Assembly: GCF_042680125.1 (NCBI RefSeq)
Contig: NZ_JBHTNY010000065.1
Strand: one strand, 5' to 3'
DNA: 30,067 bases
Source of the DNA: Robinsoniella peoriensis
GTDB taxonomy: Bacteria; Bacillota; Clostridia; Lachnospirales; Lachnospiraceae
How positions within the stretch are numbered: the stretch's first letter is position 1; every line of letters starts with the position of its first letter. The position numbers and the translations under genes are program-made. Under the pieces are notes generated by a model. That model was given only the letters and a program-made list of their open reading frames with translations. It did not search any database and was not told the origin of the DNA. Below are positions 8,140-16,037 of the stretch, in pieces.

Positions 8140-8398
8140 GTGTTAGAGCGTACAATTTCAGCTAAACCCCAATATAATAATCTTACATGAAGTCTCTATA
8201 TCAAGTTATGACAGATAAGATAGTCTGGAATAGCGATCCATAAGGCACTTATATACTGTTAGCTGTGGTACTAGAAGGAAACAGAATATGAAAATTTCAA
8301 CGCAGTAGACAAAAACAGAGATGTTTATGATATACTTATGAATGAAATGGACGAAGAGCAGTTTTCTTTAATAACTCAGCAAAGGAGAATGAAAAGAT
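8140..8398. other. Intergenic region with repeat fragment and possible coding remnant
   Basis: At 8158-8178 a piece of the edge repeat family recurs (TCAGCTAAACCC followed by AATATAATA). Further on, bases 8272-8400 hold an open stretch of about 43 codons reading KETEYENFNAVDKNRDVYDI and then LMNEMDEEQFSLITQQRRMK, which looks protein-like but has no start or ribosome site and matches nothing I recognise. It could be a remnant. A TATAAT at 8173-8178 lacks a credible -35 box. I see no terminator for the upstream operon. Confidence 0.4.
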
Positions 8399-9622
8399 AT
8401 GGGCAATGAATCGATAATGGAAAGCAGAAAATATTATCAAAGGAATAAGATGCTAAGCGTTATACGATTTCAGGAAGATGTATCCAGATATGATGTGAAA
8501 AAGCTGACGGCTTATAGTATGACCACAGTACTTAGTACCATAGATGAAATGATACGGGACGGACTTATTTACGAAGAGAGATGCGATGAAGCGAGAGTGG
8601 GTAGAAAGCCCGTGTGGCTTCGGGTAAATCCTGACGGAGGATATTTTATTGGTTTGGAGTTTAACGGGCGTATGATGAACTGTGTTATTTTAAATTTTAC
8701 AGGAAAAACCATATATAGCCAGGAGATGCAGATAGATGAGAAGTGTAATTCGGCAGATGATGTGATTCAAATGCTGAAGGACAATATAGTCCAGGCTCTT
8801 GAACACCTGAAGGATAAGCAGAGCAAGGTGCTTGGAATTGGAATCGGTGTTCCGGGATACAGTAATAAAAAAGAAGGTCTTGCTATATCTTATAATCACT
8901 TTAAGGATTGGGACAATATTCCACTAAAGCAGTTGATCGAGCAGGAATTTCACATTCCCTGTTATATGGATAATAATGTAAATGTAATGATCTTTGCTTA
9001 CAAATGGCTGGTATACAACGGAAAATGCGAGGATATGCTGTTTGTTTCGGTACGTACCGGAGCCAGGGTGATGCCTATCATTAATAATACACCGGTAAGC
9101 AGTGATTCTGGATTTCCGGGTGAATTGGGACATGTAAAGGTAAGAGGGGGAAGCAGAATCTGTTCCTGCGGACGATATGGATGTCTGAATTCAGAGGTAT
9201 CAGATTTTGCAATTATAAGTAAAATACAAGATGGAATTCGGGTAAGGAGGTTTCATAAAATCGTGGAGATGGTGCATGGAGATTTAAGTGCCATTACGAT
9301 TGGTACATTTGTAGATTCTGTTTTGGAAGGACATGAGGATTCTTTAGGTCTCATGTATCAGATTGCTGATTTTTTAGGAGAAACATTCAGTATGCTGGTG
9401 AATATATTTGCCCCCCGCAAAATCGTATTTTTCGGGGAACTTGCAAGGATAGGAGAGCCTTTTTTTCGTATATTAAGAGAACGTGTGGAAGAGAACTCTA
9501 TAGAGCAGAATTACAAAGGGCTGGAAATTATCGCATCTGAGTTTGGCAGAAATCTTGGAGCTATTGGTGCGGCTTCTCTAGTGCTGCAGGAAACATTTGG
9601 ATTTGCAGAAGAAATAATATAG
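8399..9622 (+). CDS. ROK-family transcriptional repressor
   Basis: The 407-residue protein has an N-terminal winged helix-turn-helix (about residues 10-75, including YSMTTVLSTIDEMIRDGLI and the GRKPVWL wing) joined to a ROK sugar-kinase-like domain. In the ROK part, GIGIGVPGY (about 142) and the signature with FPGELGHVKV, followed by the zinc motif CSCGRYGCLN, are intact. XylR/NagC-type repressors with this layout release DNA when they bind a sugar. The start has the ribosome site AAAGGAGA. It follows the kinase/aldolase/ABC operon in the same direction and is a plausible local repressor of it, but no operator is obvious. A terminator lies after it. Confidence 0.88.
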   Translation: MGNESIMESRKYYQRNKMLSVIRFQEDVSRYDVKKLTAYSMTTVLSTIDEMIRDGLIYEERCDEARVGRKPVWLRVNPDGGYFIGLEFNGRMMNCVILNFTGKTIYSQEMQIDEKCNSADDVIQMLKDNIVQALEHLKDKQSKVLGIGIGVPGYSNKKEGLAISYNHFKDWDNIPLKQLIEQEFHIPCYMDNNVNVMIFAYKWLVYNGKCEDMLFVSVRTGARVMPIINNTPVSSDSGFPGELGHVKVRGGSRICSCGRYGCLNSEVSDFAIISKIQDGIRVRRFHKIVEMVHGDLSAITIGTFVDSVLEGHEDSLGLMYQIADFLGETFSMLVNIFAPRKIVFFGELARIGEPFFRILRERVEENSIEQNYKGLEIIASEFGRNLGAIGAASLVLQETFGFAEEII

Positions 9623-9687
9623 TATGATTCCAAGTTGGAGCCGGTAAATGAAAATCTTTTTGTAACTGAACTGGAATTATTATAAAT

Positions 9688-9712
9688 AGGCGGGCCTGCC
9701 CCGTCTGTTTTT
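9688..9712 (+). terminator. Terminator after the ROK gene
   Basis: A 7-bp GC-rich stem with one G-U pair (9688-9694 with 9700-9706) and a 5-base loop is followed by a T run at 9708-9712. It separates the ROK gene from the divergently regulated ArsR cassette. Confidence 0.75.
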
Positions 9713-9727
9713 ATGTCACATATCACA

Positions 9728-9772
9728 TTGACATTTTTCGATATGACGTTTATACTTAGATATATCGAAAAA
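9728..9772 (+). promoter_or_regulatory. ArsR-cassette promoter with overlapping operator dyad
   Basis: TTGACA (9728-9733), a 17-bp spacer and TATACT (9751-9756) make a near-consensus promoter. A perfect 11-bp inverted repeat, TTTTTCGATAT at 9734-9744 and its complement at 9762-9772, fills the spacer and the initially transcribed region. A repressor bound there would occlude RNA polymerase, as expected for autoregulation by the ArsR-type protein encoded 20 bases downstream. The ribosome site TGAGGTGA precedes ATG 9793. Confidence 0.85.
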
Positions 9773-9792
9773 AATGAATGTGAGGTGATTTT

Positions 9793-10080
9793 ATGGGGAA
9801 CTATGAGAATGAAGCAAAAGTTTTTAAAGCTTTTTGCGATGAGAATCGGTTACAGATATTAGAAATGCTCCGCAGCGGGGAAAAATGCGGATGCAGGCTT
9901 CTGGCTGAACTGGATATTAGTCAGTCAACCCTGTCTCATCATATGAAAATCTTATGTGATTCCGGAGTTGTCTCCGGGAGGAAGGTTGGAAAATGGACAC
10001 ATTATTCTATCAGCAGACAGGGCAGTGAAAGAGCAGGCATGCTTCTTAGGGAATTGACAAAAACTGAGGGTACAGAATAA
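9793..10080 (+). CDS. ArsR/SmtB-family winged-helix repressor
   Basis: A 95-residue ArsR-family repressor. The recognition helix region DISQSTLSHHMKILCDSGVV (residues 41-60) and the wing GRKVGKWTHYSI are typical. Cysteines 32 and 34 (KCGC) lie at the start of the helix where the arsenite/metal-sensing cysteines of classical ArsR sit, with further cysteines at 15 and 55. In the family, binding of a thiophilic ion or another inducer frees the DNA. The gene is followed after 16 bp by an MFS exporter and an ABC exporter, so it probably controls efflux. Arsenite is possible, but no ArsB/Acr3 or ArsC is present, so the inducer is open. Confidence 0.85.
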   Translation: MGNYENEAKVFKAFCDENRLQILEMLRSGEKCGCRLLAELDISQSTLSHHMKILCDSGVVSGRKVGKWTHYSISRQGSERAGMLLRELTKTEGTE

Positions 10081-10096
10081 GAGGTTAATAAATAAT

Positions 10097-11344
10097 ATGA
10101 AACATATGAAACCATGGAAGAAAAATTTTTTTACTATATGGAGCGGGCAGGCAGTTTCTCAATTTTCCAGTTCTGTTTTACAATTTGCTATCGTCTGGTA
10201 TTTAACGGATGTGACAGGTTCTGCGTTAGTACTATCGGCAGCCATGCTAATGGGTTTTCTGCCCCAGGGGATTTTAGGACCGTTTATCGGTGTGTATATT
10301 GACCGCTATCAACGAAAGAAAATTATGATTATATCTGATCTTTTGATTTCTGCAGCCAGTTTTGTCCTGGTTATTGCTGGGGTGTTCGGATTCCTTTCAA
10401 CAGGAGTTATTTTGGCTGTTTTGCTGGTACGCTCGATTGGTTCCGCTTTTCATACACCGTGCCTGCAGGCGGTAACACCTCAGATTGTTCCAGCGGATCA
10501 GCTGACTCGCTGTGCGGGATATTCTCAGTCACTGCAATCTGTTTCACAGATATTCAGCCCTGTATTGGCGGCTGTACTTTATCAGATATGGAGCCTGAGT
10601 GGAATTATTTTTTTAGATGTTATTGGAGCGCTGATTGCAGTATTCACATTGATAATCAGTTATATTCCAGCGTTAGAAAAAGGTGAAGAGACAAAAAGAC
10701 TGACCGTAATACGTGAAATGCTGGAAGGTTTTCGGATTTTACGTACAAATAAAGGAATGCTTGGGCTGGTATTAATCAGCGCATTATATACATTGGCACT
10801 GATGCCCACCAGTGCATTGTTTCCCTTAATGAGCATGTCCTATTTTGGAGGAACAAGCACCTATGCAAGTATTGTTGAGGTTATTTTTTCAGTAGGACTG
10901 CTGATCGGTTCTTTAATTTTAAGCAGGTGGGGCGGGACAAAAAACAAAGTTTACACGATTATAGGTTCTTATCTGTTAATGAGTGCGAGCCTTTTTGCTT
11001 CCGGATTGCTTCCTCAGAATGGATTTGTCGCTTTTACCATATTTTCTTGTATGATGGGCATATCCGGACCGTTTTATTGGGGAATGTATACACCGCTGCT
11101 GCAAAGTAAATTTGATGCGAAATATTTGGGAAGAGTGATGTCTCTGTCAGGCAGTATTATGGTAATCACATCACCGATAGGGCTTTCTTTGTCCGGAGTA
11201 TTTGCAGAGGCATTTGGGGTAGAAAAATGGTTTTTGGTAGCTGGTACATTGACTTTCCTGGCGGCAGTACTGTGCCTGTGTATTCCAGCCATTCGTAACT
11301 GTGATAAAAACACGCTCCAGGAGAGGAAGAAACAGGCAGTATGA
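10097..11344 (+). CDS. MFS efflux transporter, Mef(A)-like
   Basis: The 415-residue protein is a 12-helix major facilitator. The N-terminus with FFTIWSGQAVSQFSSSVLQF, LTDVTGSALVLS and LGPFIGVYIDRYQRKKIMII closely follows the macrolide exporters Mef(A)/Mef(E) and their relatives; DRYQRKK is the conserved loop between helices 2 and 3. It should export a hydrophobic compound using the proton gradient. It sits 16 bp after the ArsR-type gene and is followed by an ABC exporter, forming a resistance-like cassette. True Mef genes are usually paired with an Msr/Mel ABC-F protein; here the partner is instead an ABC exporter, so macrolide resistance cannot be assumed. Confidence 0.82.
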   Translation: MKHMKPWKKNFFTIWSGQAVSQFSSSVLQFAIVWYLTDVTGSALVLSAAMLMGFLPQGILGPFIGVYIDRYQRKKIMIISDLLISAASFVLVIAGVFGFLSTGVILAVLLVRSIGSAFHTPCLQAVTPQIVPADQLTRCAGYSQSLQSVSQIFSPVLAAVLYQIWSLSGIIFLDVIGALIAVFTLIISYIPALEKGEETKRLTVIREMLEGFRILRTNKGMLGLVLISALYTLALMPTSALFPLMSMSYFGGTSTYASIVEVIFSVGLLIGSLILSRWGGTKNKVYTIIGSYLLMSASLFASGLLPQNGFVAFTIFSCMMGISGPFYWGMYTPLLQSKFDAKYLGRVMSLSGSIMVITSPIGLSLSGVFAEAFGVEKWFLVAGTLTFLAAVLCLCIPAIRNCDKNTLQERKKQAV

Positions 11345-11399
11345 ATGAATAATACCATCAGTCTGCTCATATACCATAGGTAGAAGCGAGGTGATATGA

Positions 11400-12146
11400 A
11401 TGGAAGATTGTCTGTCGGTAGATGGGCTTAGTAAAGCCTATGGCAAAAAGAAAATAGTCAAATCTCTGGAATTCCAGGTGAAACAGGGACAAGTGCTGGC
11501 ATTTTTGGGGCCAAATGGTGCGGGGAAAAGTACGACCATGAATATGATTGGAACCCTTCTTGCCAAAACAGATGGGAAAATATATATTGACAACAAAGAT
11601 ATGGACACTGATAAAAATGAGATTAAGAGAAAAATCGGTATGGTTTTCCAGGAAGATGTACTGGATGGGGATTTGACGATCTATCAGAATCTGTGGTTTA
11701 GAGGGGGATTGTACTGGAAACGTGACAGCGAATTGAAGAAACAGATTGGTGAGCTGATTCATTTGCTGGACATGGAAAAGATTCAGAATCAAAAATACGG
11801 GGAATGTTCCGGCGGACAGCGAAGACTGGCACAGATTGCCCGTGCATTAATATCTAAACCCAGACTGCTGATTCTGGATGAACCCACTACCGGTCTGGAC
11901 CCGGTTACCAGACAAAATGTCTGGGATGTGCTGCTAAAGCTGAAAGAGCAGCTGCAGATGACGATATTTTATACCACACACTATCTGGATGAAGCGTCCT
12001 ATGCAGATACACTTTGTATTTTAAAAGATGGTAAAATAGCTGCTTGCGGAAGTCTGAGACAGATTCAGTCAAAATGGAAAAACAGTCTGAAAACGCCGGA
12101 TTTGGACGAAATATATTTTCAATTGTTAAAAGGAGAAGCATTATGA
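11400..12146 (+). CDS. ABC exporter ATP-binding subunit (DrrA/CcmA type)
   Basis: A 248-residue nucleotide-binding subunit. Walker A is GPNGAGKST at residues 37-45, the signature is CSGGQRRLAQIARAL, Walker B is LLILDEPTTGLDP, and the H-loop lies in YTTHYLDEA. The arrangement is that of DrrA-type ABC-2 exporters, which move drugs, lipids or antimicrobial peptides out of the cell. The start has a GAGGTG ribosome site. It overlaps the permease gene by 4 bp (ATGA), so the pair is one transporter. Confidence 0.9.
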   Translation: MEDCLSVDGLSKAYGKKKIVKSLEFQVKQGQVLAFLGPNGAGKSTTMNMIGTLLAKTDGKIYIDNKDMDTDKNEIKRKIGMVFQEDVLDGDLTIYQNLWFRGGLYWKRDSELKKQIGELIHLLDMEKIQNQKYGECSGGQRRLAQIARALISKPRLLILDEPTTGLDPVTRQNVWDVLLKLKEQLQMTIFYTTHYLDEASYADTLCILKDGKIAACGSLRQIQSKWKNSLKTPDLDEIYFQLLKGEAL

Positions 12147-13048
12147 GAAGCTTGCGGTTTCTGGTACAGAGAAATATAGCTTTATTCTTAAATAACCGGA
12201 TGAATATAATGCTGTCTTTTGCTTCCATACCGGTAGTAATCAGTCTGTATACTTTTTTTCTCAGAGATTTTCTGACTGATATGGTAAGCCAGACAGGGAT
12301 CAGCCCGTCTTATGTACAGCAGTTAACCGACCGTATGATGTTTGCCGGTCTTTTGATTGTTATTAATACCACCACTTGCTTTGGTATCATTCAGATTTGT
12401 GTCAATGACATGGGAACCGGCATACGAAAAGATTTTCTGGTTGCACCGGTTTCACCATTTTCTATTTTGTCCGGTTATTGGTTTACCAGTATGCTGGTTT
12501 CCTGTATTTTTACAGTGCTGACAGCTTTGGGCGGTGAAGTCTTTTTTTCATTTCAGTACAGCAGTACCCTGCCTGTGTTCAGACAGTTGAAAATTCTCAT
12601 GATTATTATGTTTTCATCCTGTGTTAATTCGGGAATCCTATTGTGTTTTGCACACAAATTAAAAAGTACCACTACATTTTCTACCTTTGCCAATCTTTAT
12701 GGTACAGTAATAGGTTTTCTGGCTGGTGCTTATCTGCCTTATTATTTTTATCCGGCTTGGATGAAATCCATATTGCTGTGGTTTCCGCCCACTCAGCTGA
12801 CCAGTATTATCAGACGGGAATACATAAGTATTGCAAATAATTGGGTAGAAAATGGGAACAACCCGGATTTTCTGGGAACGGTGTATCAGAATTTTGGTGT
12901 GGAATTAATTCATAACAGCCGAAATCTGTCCGTATTGCAGCAATGGTCCATACTGATATTGGCACTGGCTGTCATACTACTCTATTTATGGGTTTGCAGC
13001 TATGAGAGAGTTCCATGCAGTAATACAGGGAAGAGTTTTCATGATTGA
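12143..13048 (+). CDS. ABC-2 type exporter permease
   Basis: A 301-residue membrane protein, reading MRSLRFLVQRNIALFLNNRM at the start, with about six hydrophobic segments. The layout of an N-terminal helix, a central cluster including YWFTSMLVSCIFTVLTALGG, and the YLPYYFYPAWMKSILLWFPP segment with T and Q next is that of ABC-2 permeases. ATG 12143 overlaps the ATPase stop and has AGGAG (12131-12135) at good spacing; the same frame opens further upstream inside the ATPase gene, but that is not a real start. It forms a transporter with the preceding ATPase. Its last ten bases overlap the end of a convergent dead HIT gene. Confidence 0.88.
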   Translation: MRSLRFLVQRNIALFLNNRMNIMLSFASIPVVISLYTFFLRDFLTDMVSQTGISPSYVQQLTDRMMFAGLLIVINTTTCFGIIQICVNDMGTGIRKDFLVAPVSPFSILSGYWFTSMLVSCIFTVLTALGGEVFFSFQYSSTLPVFRQLKILMIIMFSSCVNSGILLCFAHKLKSTTTFSTFANLYGTVIGFLAGAYLPYYFYPAWMKSILLWFPPTQLTSIIRREYISIANNWVENGNNPDFLGTVYQNFGVELIHNSRNLSVLQQWSILILALAVILLYLWVCSYERVPCSNTGKSFHD

Positions 13049-13299
13049 TTATGCAGTAACTTTTCCAATTCAATACCTAGGCTGTTTTTCATAATTTCTA
13101 ATTCTTTGTTACTGGGCCGGTTATTATCGGAATACATTTTATCGTGAGGCAGCAGCCAGACAGGGCCTTTATTCGGGGTATCTCCTGAAACCCTTGGGAA
13201 TATATGCTAATGCTAATGTGCATCTCCATTTCCAAATAATTCATAATTGAGCTTTTCTGGCATAAATGCATGAAAAGCTGCTTCACCAACTAAGGACAT
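13039..13299 (-). pseudogene. HIT-family (histidine triad) pseudogene with two amber codons
   Basis: Read from an ATG at 13299 on the minus strand, the frame gives MSLVGEAAFHAFMPEKLNYE, LFGNGDAH, then stop-H-stop, then HIFPRVSGDTPNKGPVWLLP and a normal C-terminus ending at TGA 13041-13039. GNGDAHxHxHIFPR is the histidine-triad motif of HIT nucleotide hydrolases, in which the two intervening positions are hydrophobic (usually L and W); here both are TAG. The N-terminal 40-50 residues of a usual HIT protein (about 130 aa) are missing. All three histidine codons survive. The 3' end overlaps the convergent ABC permease by ten bases. Confidence 0.85.
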
Positions 13300-13499
13300 T
13301 CATCTATGGCTGCTTTAACGCACGTTTGCTCTGAATCGTAACCATTTTTCAGAACATCAGAATTCAAAATTCTGGGGGTAAGAGCCTTCCAGGAACAGGC
13401 ATATACACATTTTAGGCAGCCGCCTCTGGAAACAGGGATAACGGCAGCAGGCTTATGGGCTGCGATATACAGCTGTGAACGGATATCACTCCTGTTAAT
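13290..13499 (-). pseudogene. Unidentified cysteine-rich protein fragment
   Basis: A 69-codon minus-strand frame without a start codon reads SQLYIAAHKPAAVIPVSRGG, CLKCVYACSWKALTPRILNS, DVLKNGYDSEQTCVKAAIDE and ends CP before TAG at 13292-13290. The composition looks like real protein, with a CxxCxxxC cluster that could bind metal or an iron-sulfur cluster. I do not recognise the family. It runs directly into the HIT remnant in another frame, so it is probably the tail of a second decayed gene or the joined end of a deletion. Confidence 0.4.
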
Positions 13500-13576
13500 T
13501 CAATTATATAGGGTAGTTACGTTACGATGAAGTCAAAGCTTTCTGGAAATGAATGGACTGAGGATAAGTACAACAA

Positions 13577-13605
13577 TTGCATTTAAGTAGCGCTTATATT
13601 ATAAT
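13577..13605 (+). promoter_or_regulatory. Promoter of the DinB-like gene
   Basis: TTGCAT (13577-13582) and TATAAT (13600-13605) are 17 bp apart. Transcription would start near 13612, about 100 bases before the coding start. The -10 box is consensus, while the -35 box is weak. Confidence 0.55.
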
Positions 13606-13629
13606 ATTGTTAAATACCACAAATATGGG

Positions 13630-13679
13630 CTGCATCATACCATCACAGCAAGGATCAGTCTTTTAGATGCATGATGCAG
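13630..13679 (+). promoter_or_regulatory. Long-range hairpin in the leader of the DinB-like gene
   Basis: CTGCATCAT (13630-13638) and ATGATGCAG (13671-13679) are perfectly complementary over 9 bp, enclosing 32 bases that contain a further CATC/GATG pair. It lies inside the predicted leader and ends about 20 bases before the ribosome site AAGGAGAG. It could be a leader structure or an operator. No T tract follows, so it is not a terminator. Confidence 0.5.
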
Positions 13680-13713
13680 ACATACACAAAGCCTATATAA
13701 GGAGAGTAGAGAT

Positions 13714-14424
13714 ATGAAATATTTTGGAAATGGATTAAGCGAATTGCATAAAGAACTTAACAGCATGATTCGTAAGCCGGATAAGATCCAACAGGCAAAG
13801 GATATTTTCCTAAAGCTCCATGGGAAGCTGCACGAGTCTAAAGTATCAGATGGAACACACAATGAAGTGGACGAGCTGGTCAGAGACCTGGAAGATGAGG
13901 AATATTCTATTATGCCGACGAGCAGGGATGAGACAATTGCATGGGTTTTATGGCATATAGCAAGGATTGAGGATTTAACCATGAATATACTTATTGCCGA
14001 CGGCAATCAGGTATTTGATGATCGGTGGAAAACGAGATTGAATACTACGGTCACCGATACGGGAAATGCACTGACAGATGAAGAAATCATATGTTTAAGC
14101 AAAAGTTTAAATATTCCCGAACTGTTAAACTACAGAAATGAAGTTGGAAGGAGAACCAGAGAAATTGTTCAAAATCTCTTAGCCGAAGATATGAAAAGAA
14201 ATGTTTCACAGCAGGGGTTAGACCGGATTTTGTCGGAAGGAGGCATTACACAACAGGAAGATTCTATATGGCTTCTGGATTTTTGGGGTAAAAAGGATGT
14301 GGCAGGGCTTTTATTAATGCCTCCGACCAGACATGTAATAATGCATCTGAATGATTGCTGCAAATGGAAATCCGTGATCCGGACGAAAAAGAAAACCAGA
14401 GATGTAAGCGAGCATCTGCAATAG
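13714..14424 (+). CDS. DinB-superfamily protein
   Basis: The 236-residue protein has a four-helix DinB/YfiT-like fold by its motifs: a core helix ETIAWVLWHIARIEDLTMNI (about residues 70-90) carrying a likely metal-ligand histidine, and a C-terminal helix with RHVIMHLNDC (about 209) carrying two more histidines. DinB-superfamily proteins are metal-dependent, often thiol transferases (bacillithiol or similar), but many are uncharacterised. The start has the ribosome site AAGGAGAG. It stands alone between a promoter and a terminator. Its substrate is unknown. Confidence 0.7.
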   Translation: MKYFGNGLSELHKELNSMIRKPDKIQQAKDIFLKLHGKLHESKVSDGTHNEVDELVRDLEDEEYSIMPTSRDETIAWVLWHIARIEDLTMNILIADGNQVFDDRWKTRLNTTVTDTGNALTDEEIICLSKSLNIPELLNYRNEVGRRTREIVQNLLAEDMKRNVSQQGLDRILSEGGITQQEDSIWLLDFWGKKDVAGLLLMPPTRHVIMHLNDCCKWKSVIRTKKKTRDVSEHLQ

Positions 14425-14441
14425 ATCACCAGGGTATAGCA

Positions 14442-14471
14442 ACAGCTTCAGGAAATTAATCCTGAGGCTGT
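14442..14471. terminator. Bidirectional terminator between convergent genes
   Basis: A 12-bp stem with one G-U pair (14442-14453 with 14460-14471) and a 6-base loop lies between the DinB-like gene and the convergent response-regulator gene. T-rich sequence follows on the plus side, though it is not an unbroken tract. It probably serves both directions. Confidence 0.7.
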
Positions 14472-14495
14472 ATTTGATTAGATTTTAATGAAGTC

Positions 14496-16037
14496 CTATT
14501 TCACATCCTGATATTTAATCCGGTATTCTGAAGGAGAAATCCCCATAATCTGCTTAAATGCTTTACTGAAATAAAACTGGTTGGAATATCCGCATAATTC
14601 CGCCACTTCACGGATGGACATGGTGGAAGAGAGAAAGTAATGGCATGCCTGTTCTATCCGGTATTTTGTTAAATATTCGATTGGCGGGATACCTTCCTGT
14701 TTCTTGAATATCCTGCTGAGGTAAGCGGGAGTAATCGAAAATTTTGTGGCAATATTGTGTATATTGATTTCCTGGGAATAGTGTGAGTGGATATATGCCT
14801 TAATTTTATCAATAAATTGTGAAGAGTCAGAATTTATTTCCATATTCATCAGCGTATTTTTACAGGCTTGTTCAAATAAAAACAGCAGGGAATCGGTAAG
14901 GTCGGTATATCCCTTGGAGGTAGAGAGGTATTCTTCTATTTCCAGAGCGTAATTAGTGAACAATTTATGATCGGTATAATCAAATATATAATATAAAATC
15001 TTTTTCAGGCATTCATCCAATTGCTTTTGTGTTATCTTATCTTTGTCACATAAATGTAAAAAAACTTTTAAATGCTTTAGAAAAGTGGGGAGATTCTTAT
15101 TCTGTATGTCCAATTTGAATTTCTTTTCCGTTGAATCATCCAGAATTTTGCGGAACTCGGTTCCATTTTCCAGAAAATCTTTTTGATAAAGGATGGAGGA
15201 GTGGCCGAATATCAGATGATTGGCTATCTGGGTCCGCATCAGGGTATGTTTGCTCCGGATATCTGACAGGTCGCAGGTTTTTGAACTGAGACACATTGTA
15301 ACCGGATAGCCGGAAGGTTTTAAAATGTCCATCAGCCCCAGAAGTAAATTTTTTATCTTTGTAGTATTATTTTGTTTCAGGGAAACTAACAGGAATTTTT
15401 CATTTCTGGTAACCCCGTCCAATAAATATACAGTATCATGATTACCCAGGTAATTATGCTGTAAATCTGCGGCAGATAATTGAGAAAGCGCTTCCTCAGA
15501 GGGATAAATATCATGCAGCGTAAGTGAGGAGTAGGATCCGACGTTAATCAGGATGCCGTAATAAACAGCCGGTTCCAGTTTCTGTAATTCCTGACTGGAA
15601 AGTGAGCCCTTATAATTATGCAGCAGGGAATTCAACATGGTGTGTATGTTTTCTTTTTTTGATGTCTGGATTTTCTCCGACAAGGTATTCAGTGTGTAGT
15701 GTAAATCTTCCACAGAGACTGGCTTTAACAGGTAATCATCTACCCCCAGTTTCATTGACTGCCTGGCATATTCAAAATCTTTATATCCGCTTAAAATAAC
15801 CGTATAAACGGGGATATCATTTTCTTTTAGGTTTTGAATCAGATCCAGTCCGGATGCAATCGGCATACGGATATCCGTAAATAAAATATCAGGCGACAGA
15901 TCGTATATTTTTTGGTAGGCTTCCTGGCCATTGAGTGCAGTACCTACAATCTCAATGTCAGCAGAAGCTTTTTTCAGTTTTGCGCATAAATCTTTTTGAA
16001 TCAACAGCTGGTCTTCAGCTACAAATACTTTAATCAT
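14496..16037 (-). CDS. yesN: YesN-type response regulator, AraC-family output
   Basis: The 513-residue regulator has an N-terminal receiver domain (residues 1-120) with acidic pocket E8/D9, phosphoacceptor D55 in ILFTDIRMP and the conserved lysine K105 in YLLKPVS. A middle helical region of about 280 residues follows, then two helix-turn-helix motifs of an AraC domain at the C-terminus (about 410-510), including YLSRIFKKQEGIPPIEYLTK and ELCGYSNQFYFSKAFKQIMG. Members of this type, phosphorylated by YesM kinases, activate carbohydrate-use genes. Its start overlaps the end of the kinase gene by 8 bases. The divergent glycosidase and its downstream transport operon are its likely targets. Confidence 0.92.
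   Translation of the reverse strand: MIKVFVAEDQLLIQKDLCAKLKKASADIEIVGTALNGQEAYQKIYDLSPDILFTDIRMPIASGLDLIQNLKENDIPVYTVILSGYKDFEYARQSMKLGVDDYLLKPVSVEDLHYTLNTLSEKIQTSKKENIHTMLNSLLHNYKGSLSSQELQKLEPAVYYGILINVGSYSSLTLHDIYPSEEALSQLSAADLQHNYLGNHDTVYLLDGVTRNEKFLLVSLKQNNTTKIKNLLLGLMDILKPSGYPVTMCLSSKTCDLSDIRSKHTLMRTQIANHLIFGHSSILYQKDFLENGTEFRKILDDSTEKKFKLDIQNKNLPTFLKHLKVFLHLCDKDKITQKQLDECLKKILYYIFDYTDHKLFTNYALEIEEYLSTSKGYTDLTDSLLFLFEQACKNTLMNMEINSDSSQFIDKIKAYIHSHYSQEINIHNIATKFSITPAYLSRIFKKQEGIPPIEYLTKYRIEQACHYFLSSTMSIREVAELCGYSNQFYFSKAFKQIMGISPSEYRIKYQDVK

Noticed and set aside
8150..8178. A promoter based on TATAAT at 8173-8178
   Set aside because: No acceptable -35 box at 16-18 bp, and the TATAAT belongs to a repeat fragment.
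9793..11344. Calling the MFS gene a true macrolide-resistance mef gene
   Set aside because: The resemblance is at family level only. The usual Msr/Mel ABC-F partner and leader-peptide attenuator are absent, and an ArsR-type regulator is present instead.
13204..13230. TAG recoding to explain the two amber codons in the HIT gene
   Set aside because: TAG serves as an ordinary stop in other genes here (symporter, aldolase, ROK, permease at 28190), and the HIT gene also lacks its N-terminus.
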